Positions 12,001 to 15,500 of a stretch of 24,864 nucleotides of DNA are shown one piece after another. Within the stretch, counting starts at the first letter, position 1; each line of letters begins with the position of its first letter. The translations under genes were made by a program, and so were the position numbers. This DNA is from a virus: the IMG/VR virus record IMGVR_UViG_3300027082_000006, positions 1 to 24,864 of that record; one strand, written 5' to 3'. The notes under the pieces were generated by a model that saw nothing but the letters and a program-made list of their open reading frames with translations, searched no databases and was not told where the DNA came from.

Positions 12001-12536
12001 GAAATCGGAAAGAGGTTCCAGATATATTGGACGTAAATCCAGCATGGATAGAACACCTTGTAACCAGCTATTTTGGTGGAGCCGGAAAATTAGTAAACCA
12101 AATTATGGCTACAAGCATTAATACAGTGGAGGCAGGAAAAGATTTAATGGATAAGGATAAAAATTTCGGAGAAGCGCTCTCTAATATTGATCTTCAACAA
12201 GTGCCTATTTTATACAGGTTCCTCGGAAAAGGTTATGCTGATCCGATAAAAGATAACTACCATAGTGCTGTTGACTATTACAGGGATTATGATAGGAAAC
12301 TTAACGAATGGAAACGACAAAATAATTATGAAGAATTTTTTAGGCTAATGGATGCAGAGAAATATTATAAAAGCGAAATGCTGAAAGAATATACGCAAAT
12401 CATAAACGAACTTGATGAATACGGCAGCGAAGAGCAGAAGCGCAAATATATAAGAAAAGCGTCTGAACTGGCAAAAGAAGATGATCCACGAGAATATGAA
12501 CCTTTAAATATAAAAAAAGAAAATAATAACGAATAA
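3..12536 (+). CDS. Giant multidomain phage polyvalent protein (helicase + DNA methyltransferase + metallopeptidase), 5' partial
   Basis: The frame is open from the first complete codon at nt 3, with no stop, so the true start lies to the left of the window; the TTG at 129 and the first in-frame ATGs are internal. There are 4177 visible residues, ending in TAA at 12534-12536. Domains in order: Ala/Gly-rich hydrophobic segment (about 340-615), Glu/Gln/Lys-rich linkers (about 1480-2450 and 2740-2930), helical polyvalent-associated domain (2940-3161), pyrophosphatase-like domain (3753-4107), coiled-coil/linker (about 4900-5800), SF2 helicase (5835-7640), N6-adenine methyltransferase (7791-8327), small associated domain (8592-8795), zincin (8997-9389) and an LPD38/PLxRFG-like C-terminus (about 9530-12500). 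Known polyvalent proteins of phages and conjugative elements are often delivered with the DNA. The portal gene follows after 17 bases, which suggests co-expression with virion genes. I infer a DarB-like, virion-delivered role in protecting DNA from host defence. The family call is strong; the function is not shown directly. Confidence 0.9.
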   Translation, partial: DKSGLEKTGEGIGKTSSQGWGGTKNLIGNFAQDAHENKYKSALLDPKQSIAETIGNDIVHGITGEDSKLHEQSQEFEEKTKQRREGLQEAGEEIKEEGKELIREKQVEGMGKDGFWYEMGEVMGYALPSAAAAVTSYFNPAAAGAVGQAVIGTIGMSAAGSAMHEVEEYYRNQGQEAPDGVKYGVGLAAGASEMLLEQIPLKGIMKPIKNTKIGKKVLGKTVASELISNPKVANNIVTKFAKQNPKLFKRYAKGLGSQSYKEAGQEGVQQTIESVLHNTYMDEEDRRDLDQILRNGLEAAYKGGLMGGFVGTIGSGAVPVNDMKRWKKEGMTLAQTSDGEVYELMGQKDKEGNTFFARTRDGKNKEIKKENVVSSKHIDRKEFEQIAKKAKEGTAIAEKTERDLQKEKNKKEAEKLVNPDTDAITLFENEDGEVEYVLKGNPENNKSLPSNILFALNPKTGKTRQVAPSSVQNDKVEYHSVDEFAENVTLKQEASEQMQAQAKMAEQRQGQAQEQGGQLQKGKQVSYNGENYTVDEVSEDNVTLLKETSEESMPESIEVQKSEFQNIGEPIQEEQTGQEQQQSDQQQGQEQESQESQNPVLTIQRNKDTEKYEVAQQDDGSYRVNQTFTKRKEAEKVANELNEEYENSEFTVIDETPKDDPFAKNQLYIHVEPKTQQNEETNKETERESTGEEKEENTEDVQRSDEQVNAEQKESQKTGQTEQEIGQTEQEGRKETATQDRQETETNQSSEEGRKAERTNQSGTGEQEVRTGNAESGNVSQLDEGSVQEQTGTNAENTGDNSEIPGETFDNRQQDSVGKQISTEEVEGMIVDYLMTTKQEAFEQQPDMIDEVVDHFFNTNEYTEFYGTIPAVQNRKEDTQTYKTFLEAEKNVSKDRVIEQTKSRMGIAEQQNEQQYEETQESIQEETTDEGGQTQEEAQEGIEQEEAGSSKEGTDQERDSQGENENDRPVGENQIFTEEMAEKARQKLREKLNNTNAGADPETAYYAFVLGGYHVEKGARKFSDFVKAMVNDIGSGIKPQLKGAYASIKRQQGMESYVDEMDSDQYADNADIDEILNTEEKTDLQEKEGLTMDEIAEANNDLDSENQIPIENAIDYKEEQSDQPEGVVSNEEVKKEYKRIDLTQEIDSYDLPPVYESEIMARFGLNDKKPGQLESFQKEEADRIEKEIRKKLSKKYPELKQSDQPANEGRSVETEQKPSDKEATSEKTEEKPSEAQKKAGNYKKEKRNIRGLEIAIENPKGSERSGTDQQGNEWSVTINHDYGYFNRTKGKDGDQIDVFLSENPEEGNIYVVDQYNEDGSFDEHKVMMGFASKNEALKAYKSNYNKGADNAGAITEVTEQHFKEWLNTAQTYSKPKRKPFSNLKTIAKNSLLDQVEQYNKETSIQKRRKKYQDIVQQAAKLGYKVKDKKGKKHDNYRWDIGIFNDNGKKVYRDNEIKNTSEMTNFVPLNERSEKVQEIFSKLSQAHEVYPKIIEDLKLGGLKKSEVKGAIKDIQEGKNTYRAHELLAEFENAVANDYFSVYETGKGADAHYEPVSVDEVLESAEDVINKVNEENTLEEEYSDVLHIISEYEIETLEDLESLNQKGYFGQFPYTEYEYNRLKEYLNEKQNEERRNQKESKKTEGKEDSSKDAGKRESSEDSQRTPEQQKIAEQYDQRIREKEEELSKAKKKREKKVAELNDRNGLWGDTQEQGDLFAGDALFEFNKENYDIALKPYDQEIERIKQEIEQLKSDKEKAIQAAEQQGDLFNDQKQDKNVRNRSGNTQQDSGNADDGVQTNQNDDEPSSETDRRAGGESNEGIDQSGNEGFSNTGRGQGRAGGSQNVGGSPASTGKGGNQQLRTGEQRSNNNDGVSPDDRDTGSGSPTSNEGKPVFESEEVQGDSKDNQDLPETSSEEHGEKQQQEGKVDEQVKDERGNKESIAQSLPQLYPEQHTDVQKGEKRLYVQGGKGMLFANATGTGKTYTGLGLIKREKQFNPDGTILIVVPSQPKIKDWADVAENLDMELYQVPDTKSKPQEKGINIVTFKNFIDNNNMKDSEFDLVMYDESHKLMGDNKGQASQTTINHYQHTNKSYHWTLEKYKDNTGLWPKERELRAKINELEKYREKGDVRSYKEINKKIEEIKAQIGELNKQQEEVLPELEEKAKKAKDTKAVFLSATPFKSHFNLRYANKYLFDWGESENQNAYNVPDAEENFFVSNFGYRMRHNKLTQPDEASVDVSALERRFADALMEQGSMSARVLEVNKDYSREFPIVSDKESQILNEGIKNAIDGRKYEHLSKYARFRFIGKGHYPKRLFEVLKANYIAERIKKHRELGRKVAIYHGYNEAEIQHPFNFEGAYYQYVDMKNGKQVTKYIKDDKEALEEYEQFKKDNPQLFNLSYDLINPIDVLKKKLGEDNVMVYNGRISNKEKNEAKKKFNDDNSGKDILIVNQQAGKEGIDLHDKEGGKQRVMMNITMPSDPITALQVEGRIYRMGVQSNAIMEYPVLGLDLESALFGSEINRRVGTTENLAMGSIARDLRKSFKQGFEHAESYDPHTEQGTGGKERDARQAKMSEYEEAKALYHTNLKKTSKNKSQEGQDYFATPEPLGFKMIRDWAKVPEGGDVLEPSAGHGAIARFAPEKSKLTALEPMQGLFSKLKVNAGSGRLEQTNFENLDKVNSYDSVVMNPPFGKGGKTAIEHIQKAFNNHLRDRGRIVAIVPEGNAMQKRLDDFFNGENEKGKLKNPDAVKRAEITLPSVTFERAGTKVRTKVIVIDKVKNPDNYEIAPEQQTDLTHIESTKELFERIEELSSVPDKISQEDLKEDAKQNEDIEENQEAEQKEGAGENKGTGEKQENEEYSPLNPDSFVTIDDYHHTKHDKDMKIVKLSQNLARDDFFKSKKLAKNVGGYWSKYAKGFLFDNQEQASEFARQLNENFRPKFRIKKVKPFHSFAENPKNNTEFAGDALNLAVSKGEFTQAIQSIADQFNSDLNANIKVVRTEKELPERVRQQKKTQQIQGEVSGVHDPRTGKTYIIADNIKNTDAAKRVALHEIVGHKGLRGVLGGQYNKVLEDIYNSMEQSDIDRISQMYNTEDKVTIADEYVAEQAEKDQKPNVVQKAVSKVRELLRNFFNLKYNKNDINNLLQKNREYLRKGANPVSTGQETTNSQFKAEKKEDTDDGSPKFVKSPKDYFVEGVQDLQVSVKKMQKEVKNKRGGKIPESADVYKKENLSYGKVRKKQEDYEKNHEKPLNDVVEKISKKHGQSVESIGDYLIAKHSLENNEFFREKHVKEYIEKQQEKGKEPTEEEINGLREDLKKIDFTGFAENVKDQLPDDYSKQVISNFENNVDSQLVDKLHEEVRKATDFVLQKWFDYDRINSDTLEELRNRFNFYVPLKGWDEAAEEKWDFSSDVADQMNTLMKRKGRKTKPANPLPQIHSMANAAIIEGERNAVRKAFARLISANKNIKDKDGNSIMDGIGSAHIIYAVDMGTRDKEGNTIRTEMIERPSEEYFGQKNENGEPLVKTRIDNTYKSKRTKYQAKEQEIEVYMNGKKYILYANDPNIARAIRGDIGTQLGALRDVFNNGLTSDKQIQKITGGLINHTPGFGEITRTMGQLYTSYNPNFVIANMTRDIPLAAVAHFVEGDIGQTGAFIKNMRKATKALLKNKGSKEEKKYLQDEIQKWLDHGGETGWMHLKNPERYERKIRKKIKRLDKKQQYNPLRHLEEQGENVFKHLEQLANFSENIARFATFLTYKDMGYSNDEAAYQSKRVTVNFNKKGKWSNVLGANYVFFNAAVQGIKRYGELWGASPSKFGMIHGLLMSQGFMVSWLLDLFGGEDDEGVRLYDKINDYKKHNYMILPTFDGKTLDIPMPHILRYFHMVGGLSYDAMTGRKSAEEVIGKGIGGLSKAFIPVDASGFVSEEGDFSWRPLIPTYAIPWYDIAVNKNFAEYSIYKEPFTLAEAERKADSQMYFDHINKLYPKITDALFKLGGGDPETGYNYYYDEAGNRKEVPDILDVNPAWIEHLVTSYFGGAGKLVNQIMATSINTVEAGKDLMDKDKNFGEALSNIDLQQVPILYRFLGKGYADPIKDNYHSAVDYYRDYDRKLNEWKRQNNYEEFFRLMDAEKYYKSEMLKEYTQIINELDEYGSEEQKRKYIRKASELAKEDDPREYEPLNIKKENNNE
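340..615 (+). other. Ala/Gly-rich hydrophobic segment of the polyvalent protein
   Basis: This part of the giant protein holds two weakly hydrophobic, small-residue-rich stretches. The first contains ALPSAAAAVTSY followed by AAAGAVGQAVIGTIGMSAAG; the second contains YGVGLAAGASEMLLEQIPLKG. Such segments recur near the N-termini of large phage polyvalent or ejected proteins and could associate with membrane during DNA entry. They are not classic transmembrane helices, so membrane contact is inference. Confidence 0.5.
2157..2198 (+). repeat. Two tandem 21-base units in a Gln/Glu-rich linker
   Basis: Two adjacent 21-base units (2157-2177 and 2178-2198) share GGACAAACTGAACAGGAA and differ in the last three bases. 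They encode GQTEQE followed by I or G. They sit in a long Glu/Gln/Lys/Asn/Ser/Thr-rich linker of the giant protein, which looks intrinsically disordered and prone to repeat expansion. Confidence 0.7.
2940..3161 (+). other. Polyvalent-associated helical domain (GYHVEKGARKFSDF motif)
   Basis: This stretch of about 74 residues begins MAEKARQKLREKL, continues through YYAFVLGGYHVEKGARKF and ends near IKPQLKGAYASIKRQQ. The pattern of a GYH-x2-GAR-x-F core followed by IKP-x-LK-x2-Y recurs in phage and mobile-element polyvalent proteins, usually near helicase or methyltransferase domains. Its biochemical role is unknown to me. Confidence 0.55.
3753..4107 (+). other. Inorganic-pyrophosphatase-like domain within the polyvalent protein
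   Basis: The segment opens with IAIENPKGSERSGTD, continues with HDYGYFNRTKGKDGDQIDVF and ends with FDEHKVMMGF and FKEWLN. The DGDQIDV at 3876-3896 closely matches the family I pyrophosphatase signature (D-G-D-P-x-D-V), with Gln in place of Pro, and YGY precedes it at a similar distance as in true pyrophosphatases. A domain named for this resemblance is a known component of phage polyvalent proteins. The acidic metal-binding residues of the signature are present, so activity is possible, but the substrate is unknown. Confidence 0.7.
5835..7640 (+). other. SF2 helicase domain of the polyvalent protein
   Basis: Superfamily 2 motifs appear in the right order. Motif I (Walker A) is ATGTGKT, with GTGKT at 5928-5942. 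Motif II is DESH at 6189-6200. Motif III is SATPF at 6522-6536. Motif VI is QVEGRIYRMG at 7449-7478, with IVNQQAGKEGIDLH upstream. Between motifs II and III lies a Lys/Glu-rich coiled-coil insertion (about 6300-6510). All nucleotide-binding and arginine-finger residues expected of an ATPase are intact. It probably translocates on or remodels DNA, working with the methyltransferase that follows in the same chain. Confidence 0.9.
7791..8327 (+). other. N6-adenine DNA methyltransferase domain of the polyvalent protein
   Basis: The domain begins DYFATPEPLGFKMI and carries the S-adenosylmethionine-binding motif LEPSAGHGA (7869-7895). The catalytic NPPFG (8052-8066) is of the [ND]-PP-[YFW] type of amino-methyltransferases, most often N6-adenine enzymes. 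GRIVAIVPEG follows as the next core strand. Both key motifs are intact. It directly follows the helicase, giving a helicase-methyltransferase pairing also found in phage P1 DarB, although the domain order here is helicase first. Confidence 0.88.
8592..8795 (+). other. Small polyvalent-associated domain (VGGYWSKYAKGFLF motif)
   Basis: This segment of about 65 residues contains HTKHDKDMKIVKLSQNLARD and NVGGYWSKYAKGFLF, then an EQASEFARQL helix. The pattern of a 'HTKTGE-like' strand followed by GGYYS-x4-GF-x-F is common between enzyme domains of phage polyvalent proteins. Function unknown. Confidence 0.5.
8997..9389 (+). other. Zincin-like metallopeptidase domain of the polyvalent protein
   Basis: The motif LHEIVGHKGLR contains HEIVGH (9138-9155), which spaces the two His residues as HExxGH. 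This is the form commonly seen in metallopeptidase domains of phage polyvalent proteins. A downstream DEYVAEQAE (Glu codons at 9288 and 9300) matches the family's expected third zinc ligand. HDPRTGKTYIIADNIKN precedes it, as is typical. It could process the giant chain itself or cleave a host protein; the sequence does not decide which. Confidence 0.75.
10791..12500 (+). other. LPD38 / PLxRFG-type C-terminal region of the polyvalent protein
   Basis: The region starts near TPGFGEITRTMGQLYTSYNP with NFVIANMTRDIP. It then has VNFNKKGKWSNVLGANYVFF followed by NAAVQG, the hallmark of the large polyvalent protein-associated domain 38 type. After this come IPWYDIAVN and a charged helical tail. This is the usual C-terminal end of such proteins in phages with P22- or T7-like heads. 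A role in virion packaging or attachment is plausible but unproven. Confidence 0.7.
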
Positions 12537-12553
12537 AAAAACCAACGTCAATT

Positions 12554-14635
12554 ATGAGTTACAGAGAAAACATAGACTTGCGGTTATACAATGCTCAGAA
12601 TGTAGGTAACAAGAAAAAAACAAATACACAAATTGCAAGAGAAGAAGGCCGGGAAAATGTTCGCGCGAATCTTGAACTATTAGAAAATTGCAGGATTTGT
12701 TGGGAAAATATGGCTGATCTTCGCAAGCGAAGAGAGACAATGGTAAAATATTATCGTGGCGATCAATGGCACGAAATAATCAAGCACCCGGAAACAGGAA
12801 AGTATATAAGAGAAGATGAATACATGAAGGAAAAAGGAAAAATTCCTTTTGTTCAAAACATTACCCGGCAAATTGTAAAAAATCTGATCGGTCAGTACAG
12901 GAATAACCCTTCAAAATCCATAGTTGTTTCACGTTCGCAAGAAGATTCAGAAGCAAGTGAAATGATGACAAATGCCCTGCAAGCAGTAAAACAGGTTAAT
13001 GTAGCAAAAGAACTGGACGTAAGAAATTATGAAGAGAAATTAATTTCCGGGGCGAATATAGCAAAAACAACATACGCTTACTGGCCTTCAAGGCAAACTT
13101 ATGATCTGTTTATTGAAAACATTTCTCTGAATAAATTCTTTATGAATACGGATATAACTGATATTAGGGTAGATCATAATTTGTATTTGTTGGGAGAAAT
13201 TCATGATTTAACGATTGATGAAGTTGTTGCGGCCTTTGCAGAAAATAAAAAGGATGAACAACGACTGAGGAATTTATATAAACACAGAAACTTAGATTAT
13301 ATTTTTCAACTGAATGGATTGGGAACCAAAAATGTAAGTCAGAAAGATTTTTATATTCCGAGACTTGCGCACAAATGCCGGGTTATTGAAGTATGGGAAA
13401 AGAAAGGAGAATGGAGAACACTGGCGCATGACTACGCAGATGGCTCATGGAAAACTACCGAATACAGCCTTGAAGAAATAGACCAGATTAATGAACAACG
13501 GATGCAAAATGCTATCGAGCAAGGATTTGATCCAGAAGAAGTGCCGCTTATTGACGCTTGGGATGAATTTCATCAGTATTGGTTAGGTAAATACCTAACT
13601 CCTTACGGAAATTTATTGTACGAGACAAAAGAGCCTTATACCCATGGCGAACATCCATATTCCATTGATCTTTACCCGCTCGTTGACGGAATGATATGGG
13701 GATTAATCGAAGATATACGAGGACAGCAAAGGTACATTAACAGACTGATCGGATTGTTGGATTTTATTATGGGTGCGGCCGCTAAAGGTGTTCTGTTGGT
13801 TCCAGAGGATGCAATCCCGGATGGTTACACTATTGATGATTTTACGGATGAATGGAGCAAATTTGATGGAGTTATTAAAATTAAACAAAAACCCGGTCAA
13901 CAACTGCCACAGCAAATATCTACAAATGCAACCAATATCGGTGCGCATGAAATGTTATCACTGCAAATGCAGTTAATACAGGAAATATCCGGTGTTTCCG
14001 GTGCAATGCAAGGACATGATGGCGGACAAGGTAAACCAGCCTCCTTGTATGCTCAGGAGGCTCAGAACAGTTCTATTAATTCGTTGGATTTCCTTGAAAC
14101 ATTTCAAAATTTCCAACAAAAAAGAGACATGAAGGCTATTAAAACAATACATCAGTTTTACAAAGAAAGAAGATTCCTTGCTATCTCAGGACAAAGATAC
14201 ACGGAAGAGGCAAAAATATATGAACCGGAGAAAGTCAGGAACATTGAATTTGACGTTACAGTAACGAAAGGAACCGATAGCCCGGTATATCGACAAATGA
14301 TTGATGAAACATTGATGCAACTGTTAGAGGGTCAATACATTGACCTTGAAATGTTTTTGGAAAATACCAATATGCCTTTTGCCTCTCAACTCATGGATTC
14401 ACTTCAAAAAAAGAAACAAGAGGCACAAAAACAACAACAAGCACAAGGACAGATGCCACAACAAGGACAGGCACAAGGGCAAAACATTCCACCGGAGTTG
14501 TTACAGCAAATGAACCAGCAAATACAGCAAGGTAAAGGAGAAGTAGAGAAAAAAGGCGATCCGCAGGCAATGAATATGATAAAAAATGCAGTTAAAAAAA
14601 CAAAACAGGAAGCACAAAAAGAGTCACAGTCATAG
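12554..14635 (+). CDS. Portal protein (P22-like)
   Basis: The 693-residue product is the size of P22-type portals and forms the dodecameric ring at the capsid vertex through which DNA is packaged and ejected. The N-terminal part has the hallmarks ADLRKRRETMVKYYRGDQW and IPFVQNITRQIVKNLIGQYR. The middle contains HPYSIDLYPLVDGMIWGLIEDIRGQQRYINR, split here as two short landmarks (HPYSIDLYPL and IEDIRGQQRYINR). ISGVSGAMQG and GKPASLYAQEAQNSS follow. The last 80 or so residues are Gln/Lys-rich and probably disordered. The gene starts 17 bases after the giant polyvalent gene, is preceded by an A/T-rich leader without Shine-Dalgarno (AATT-ATG), and ends just before a strong terminator. It is co-directional with the head genes, but the terminase between them runs the other way. 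Confidence 0.88.
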   Translation: MSYRENIDLRLYNAQNVGNKKKTNTQIAREEGRENVRANLELLENCRICWENMADLRKRRETMVKYYRGDQWHEIIKHPETGKYIREDEYMKEKGKIPFVQNITRQIVKNLIGQYRNNPSKSIVVSRSQEDSEASEMMTNALQAVKQVNVAKELDVRNYEEKLISGANIAKTTYAYWPSRQTYDLFIENISLNKFFMNTDITDIRVDHNLYLLGEIHDLTIDEVVAAFAENKKDEQRLRNLYKHRNLDYIFQLNGLGTKNVSQKDFYIPRLAHKCRVIEVWEKKGEWRTLAHDYADGSWKTTEYSLEEIDQINEQRMQNAIEQGFDPEEVPLIDAWDEFHQYWLGKYLTPYGNLLYETKEPYTHGEHPYSIDLYPLVDGMIWGLIEDIRGQQRYINRLIGLLDFIMGAAAKGVLLVPEDAIPDGYTIDDFTDEWSKFDGVIKIKQKPGQQLPQQISTNATNIGAHEMLSLQMQLIQEISGVSGAMQGHDGGQGKPASLYAQEAQNSSINSLDFLETFQNFQQKRDMKAIKTIHQFYKERRFLAISGQRYTEEAKIYEPEKVRNIEFDVTVTKGTDSPVYRQMIDETLMQLLEGQYIDLEMFLENTNMPFASQLMDSLQKKKQEAQKQQQAQGQMPQQGQAQGQNIPPELLQQMNQQIQQGKGEVEKKGDPQAMNMIKNAVKKTKQEAQKESQS

Positions 14636-14668
14636 TTTTCTTCATAATTATTGGTTTTAGGTTTAATG

Positions 14669-14703
14669 AAAAAAGGCAGGGATTGATTTTCCCTGCCTTT
14701 TTT
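14669..14703. terminator. Bidirectional intrinsic terminator
   Basis: A perfect 13-bp inverted repeat pairs AAAAAAGGCAGGG (14669-14681) with CCCTGCCTTTTTT (14691-14703) across a 9-base loop. The GC core followed by a T-run on + and flanked by an A-run that gives U's on the other strand makes it work in both directions. It lies 33 bases after the portal stop and about 58 bases beyond the stop of the leftward operon, so it can end both converging units. Confidence 0.9.
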
Positions 14704-14760
14704 CTTGTCGAATCTAAAAAACTATTCCATGATTGATTTTATGAATAACAAATATAAAAA

Positions 14761-15186
14761 TTATTTAGTAAAATACAATGCCTCGTTTATTAAATCTTTG
14801 AAAGTAACCCTTTTGCTCATAATCCCTTTTGCCTGTAATTTCTTAACATCTCCCCTTGAAACGACACGATATTTTCCTTGCCAATCCGGCAAAACATAAA
14901 AACGCCTGCCGGAACTTGCCTTACTTTTAGCATTTGCCATAACTTTAGCTTGAAATAATTTAAACTGATTGTACTTAATCCCGATCAGTTTAGCCAGCCA
15001 TACAAAATCTTCAAAAATCATTTTGAACGGGTGCGTTGGAGAAAAAAGAATATAATCCTTAATCTCTTCCTCAGTTGCCCTGACAACCTTATTATCGGTA
15101 ACTTTGTAAAAAGTTAGCTGGTTTTGGATTAAATAATATCCAAATATTCTTTTAAACTGCCTCTGCTTTAATGTTTTTCTGCTCAT
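14761..15186 (-). CDS. Unknown protein, last gene of the terminase operon
   Basis: I do not recognise this 141-residue basic protein. It starts MSRKTLKQRQFKR, has a hydrophobic/aromatic middle (FEDFVWLAKLIGIKYNQF), and ends with GRRFYVLPDWQGKYRVVSRG then a helical tail with VTFKDLINEALYFT. The C-terminal layout, a short YVL-x-D-x2-GK strand pair followed by a 'lysine-rich helix plus DL..A.Y.T' ending, reminds me of small proteins in other Bacteroidota phages, but I cannot name a family. It has no signal peptide. It is the most distal gene of the leftward operon, after a 116-base A/T-rich gap, and converges on the shared terminator. It may be a packaging accessory or a regulator; neither is shown. 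Confidence 0.75.
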   Translation of the reverse strand: MSRKTLKQRQFKRIFGYYLIQNQLTFYKVTDNKVVRATEEEIKDYILFSPTHPFKMIFEDFVWLAKLIGIKYNQFKLFQAKVMANAKSKASSGRRFYVLPDWQGKYRVVSRGDVKKLQAKGIMSKRVTFKDLINEALYFTK

Positions 15187-15302
15187 AATTCCCTTGTTTT
15201 ATTGTTTGCAATATTATTAAAAATATTATGATATATATTACCTGTTATTTGTGCTGGTTTATGTTATATAGAATCCAACTCTGTTTTGTGCTTTATAGAA
15301 AT

Positions 15303-15488
15303 TTAGTTTTCAAAAAAATAAAAGTGTATCACTGGTTGCATATTGGTTAAAACATCACCGTTAACAACCTTAAAACCCTGAACGTTAAACTTGTATAAGG
15401 TTTTATTTATGTCAACCAGTACACAAAGTTTGCCTTCATGATCAATATAACTCCCGTCTAAGTAAGGTTTAAAATTTATTTGTTCCAT
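15303..15488 (-). CDS. Small unknown protein directly downstream of the large terminase
   Basis: This is a 61-residue ORF starting MEQINFKPYLDGSYIDHEGK and ending in an aromatic-rich tail (IHFYFFEN). The start lies 12 bases past the terminase stop, in the same direction, so it is probably translated from the same message. The alternating pattern (CVLVDINKTLYKFNVQGFKV) suggests a small beta-rich fold. I do not recognise it. Its tight spacing and lack of competing frames support it being real. Confidence 0.6.
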   Translation of the reverse strand: MEQINFKPYLDGSYIDHEGKLCVLVDINKTLYKFNVQGFKVVNGDVLTNMQPVIHFYFFEN

Positions 15489-15500
15489 ATTTGAAAAAAT

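Noticed and set aside
14705-14899. A 64-codon + frame after the terminator
   Set aside because: It overlaps the tail of the minus-strand 141-residue gene, which has the more protein-like sequence and a sensible operon position.
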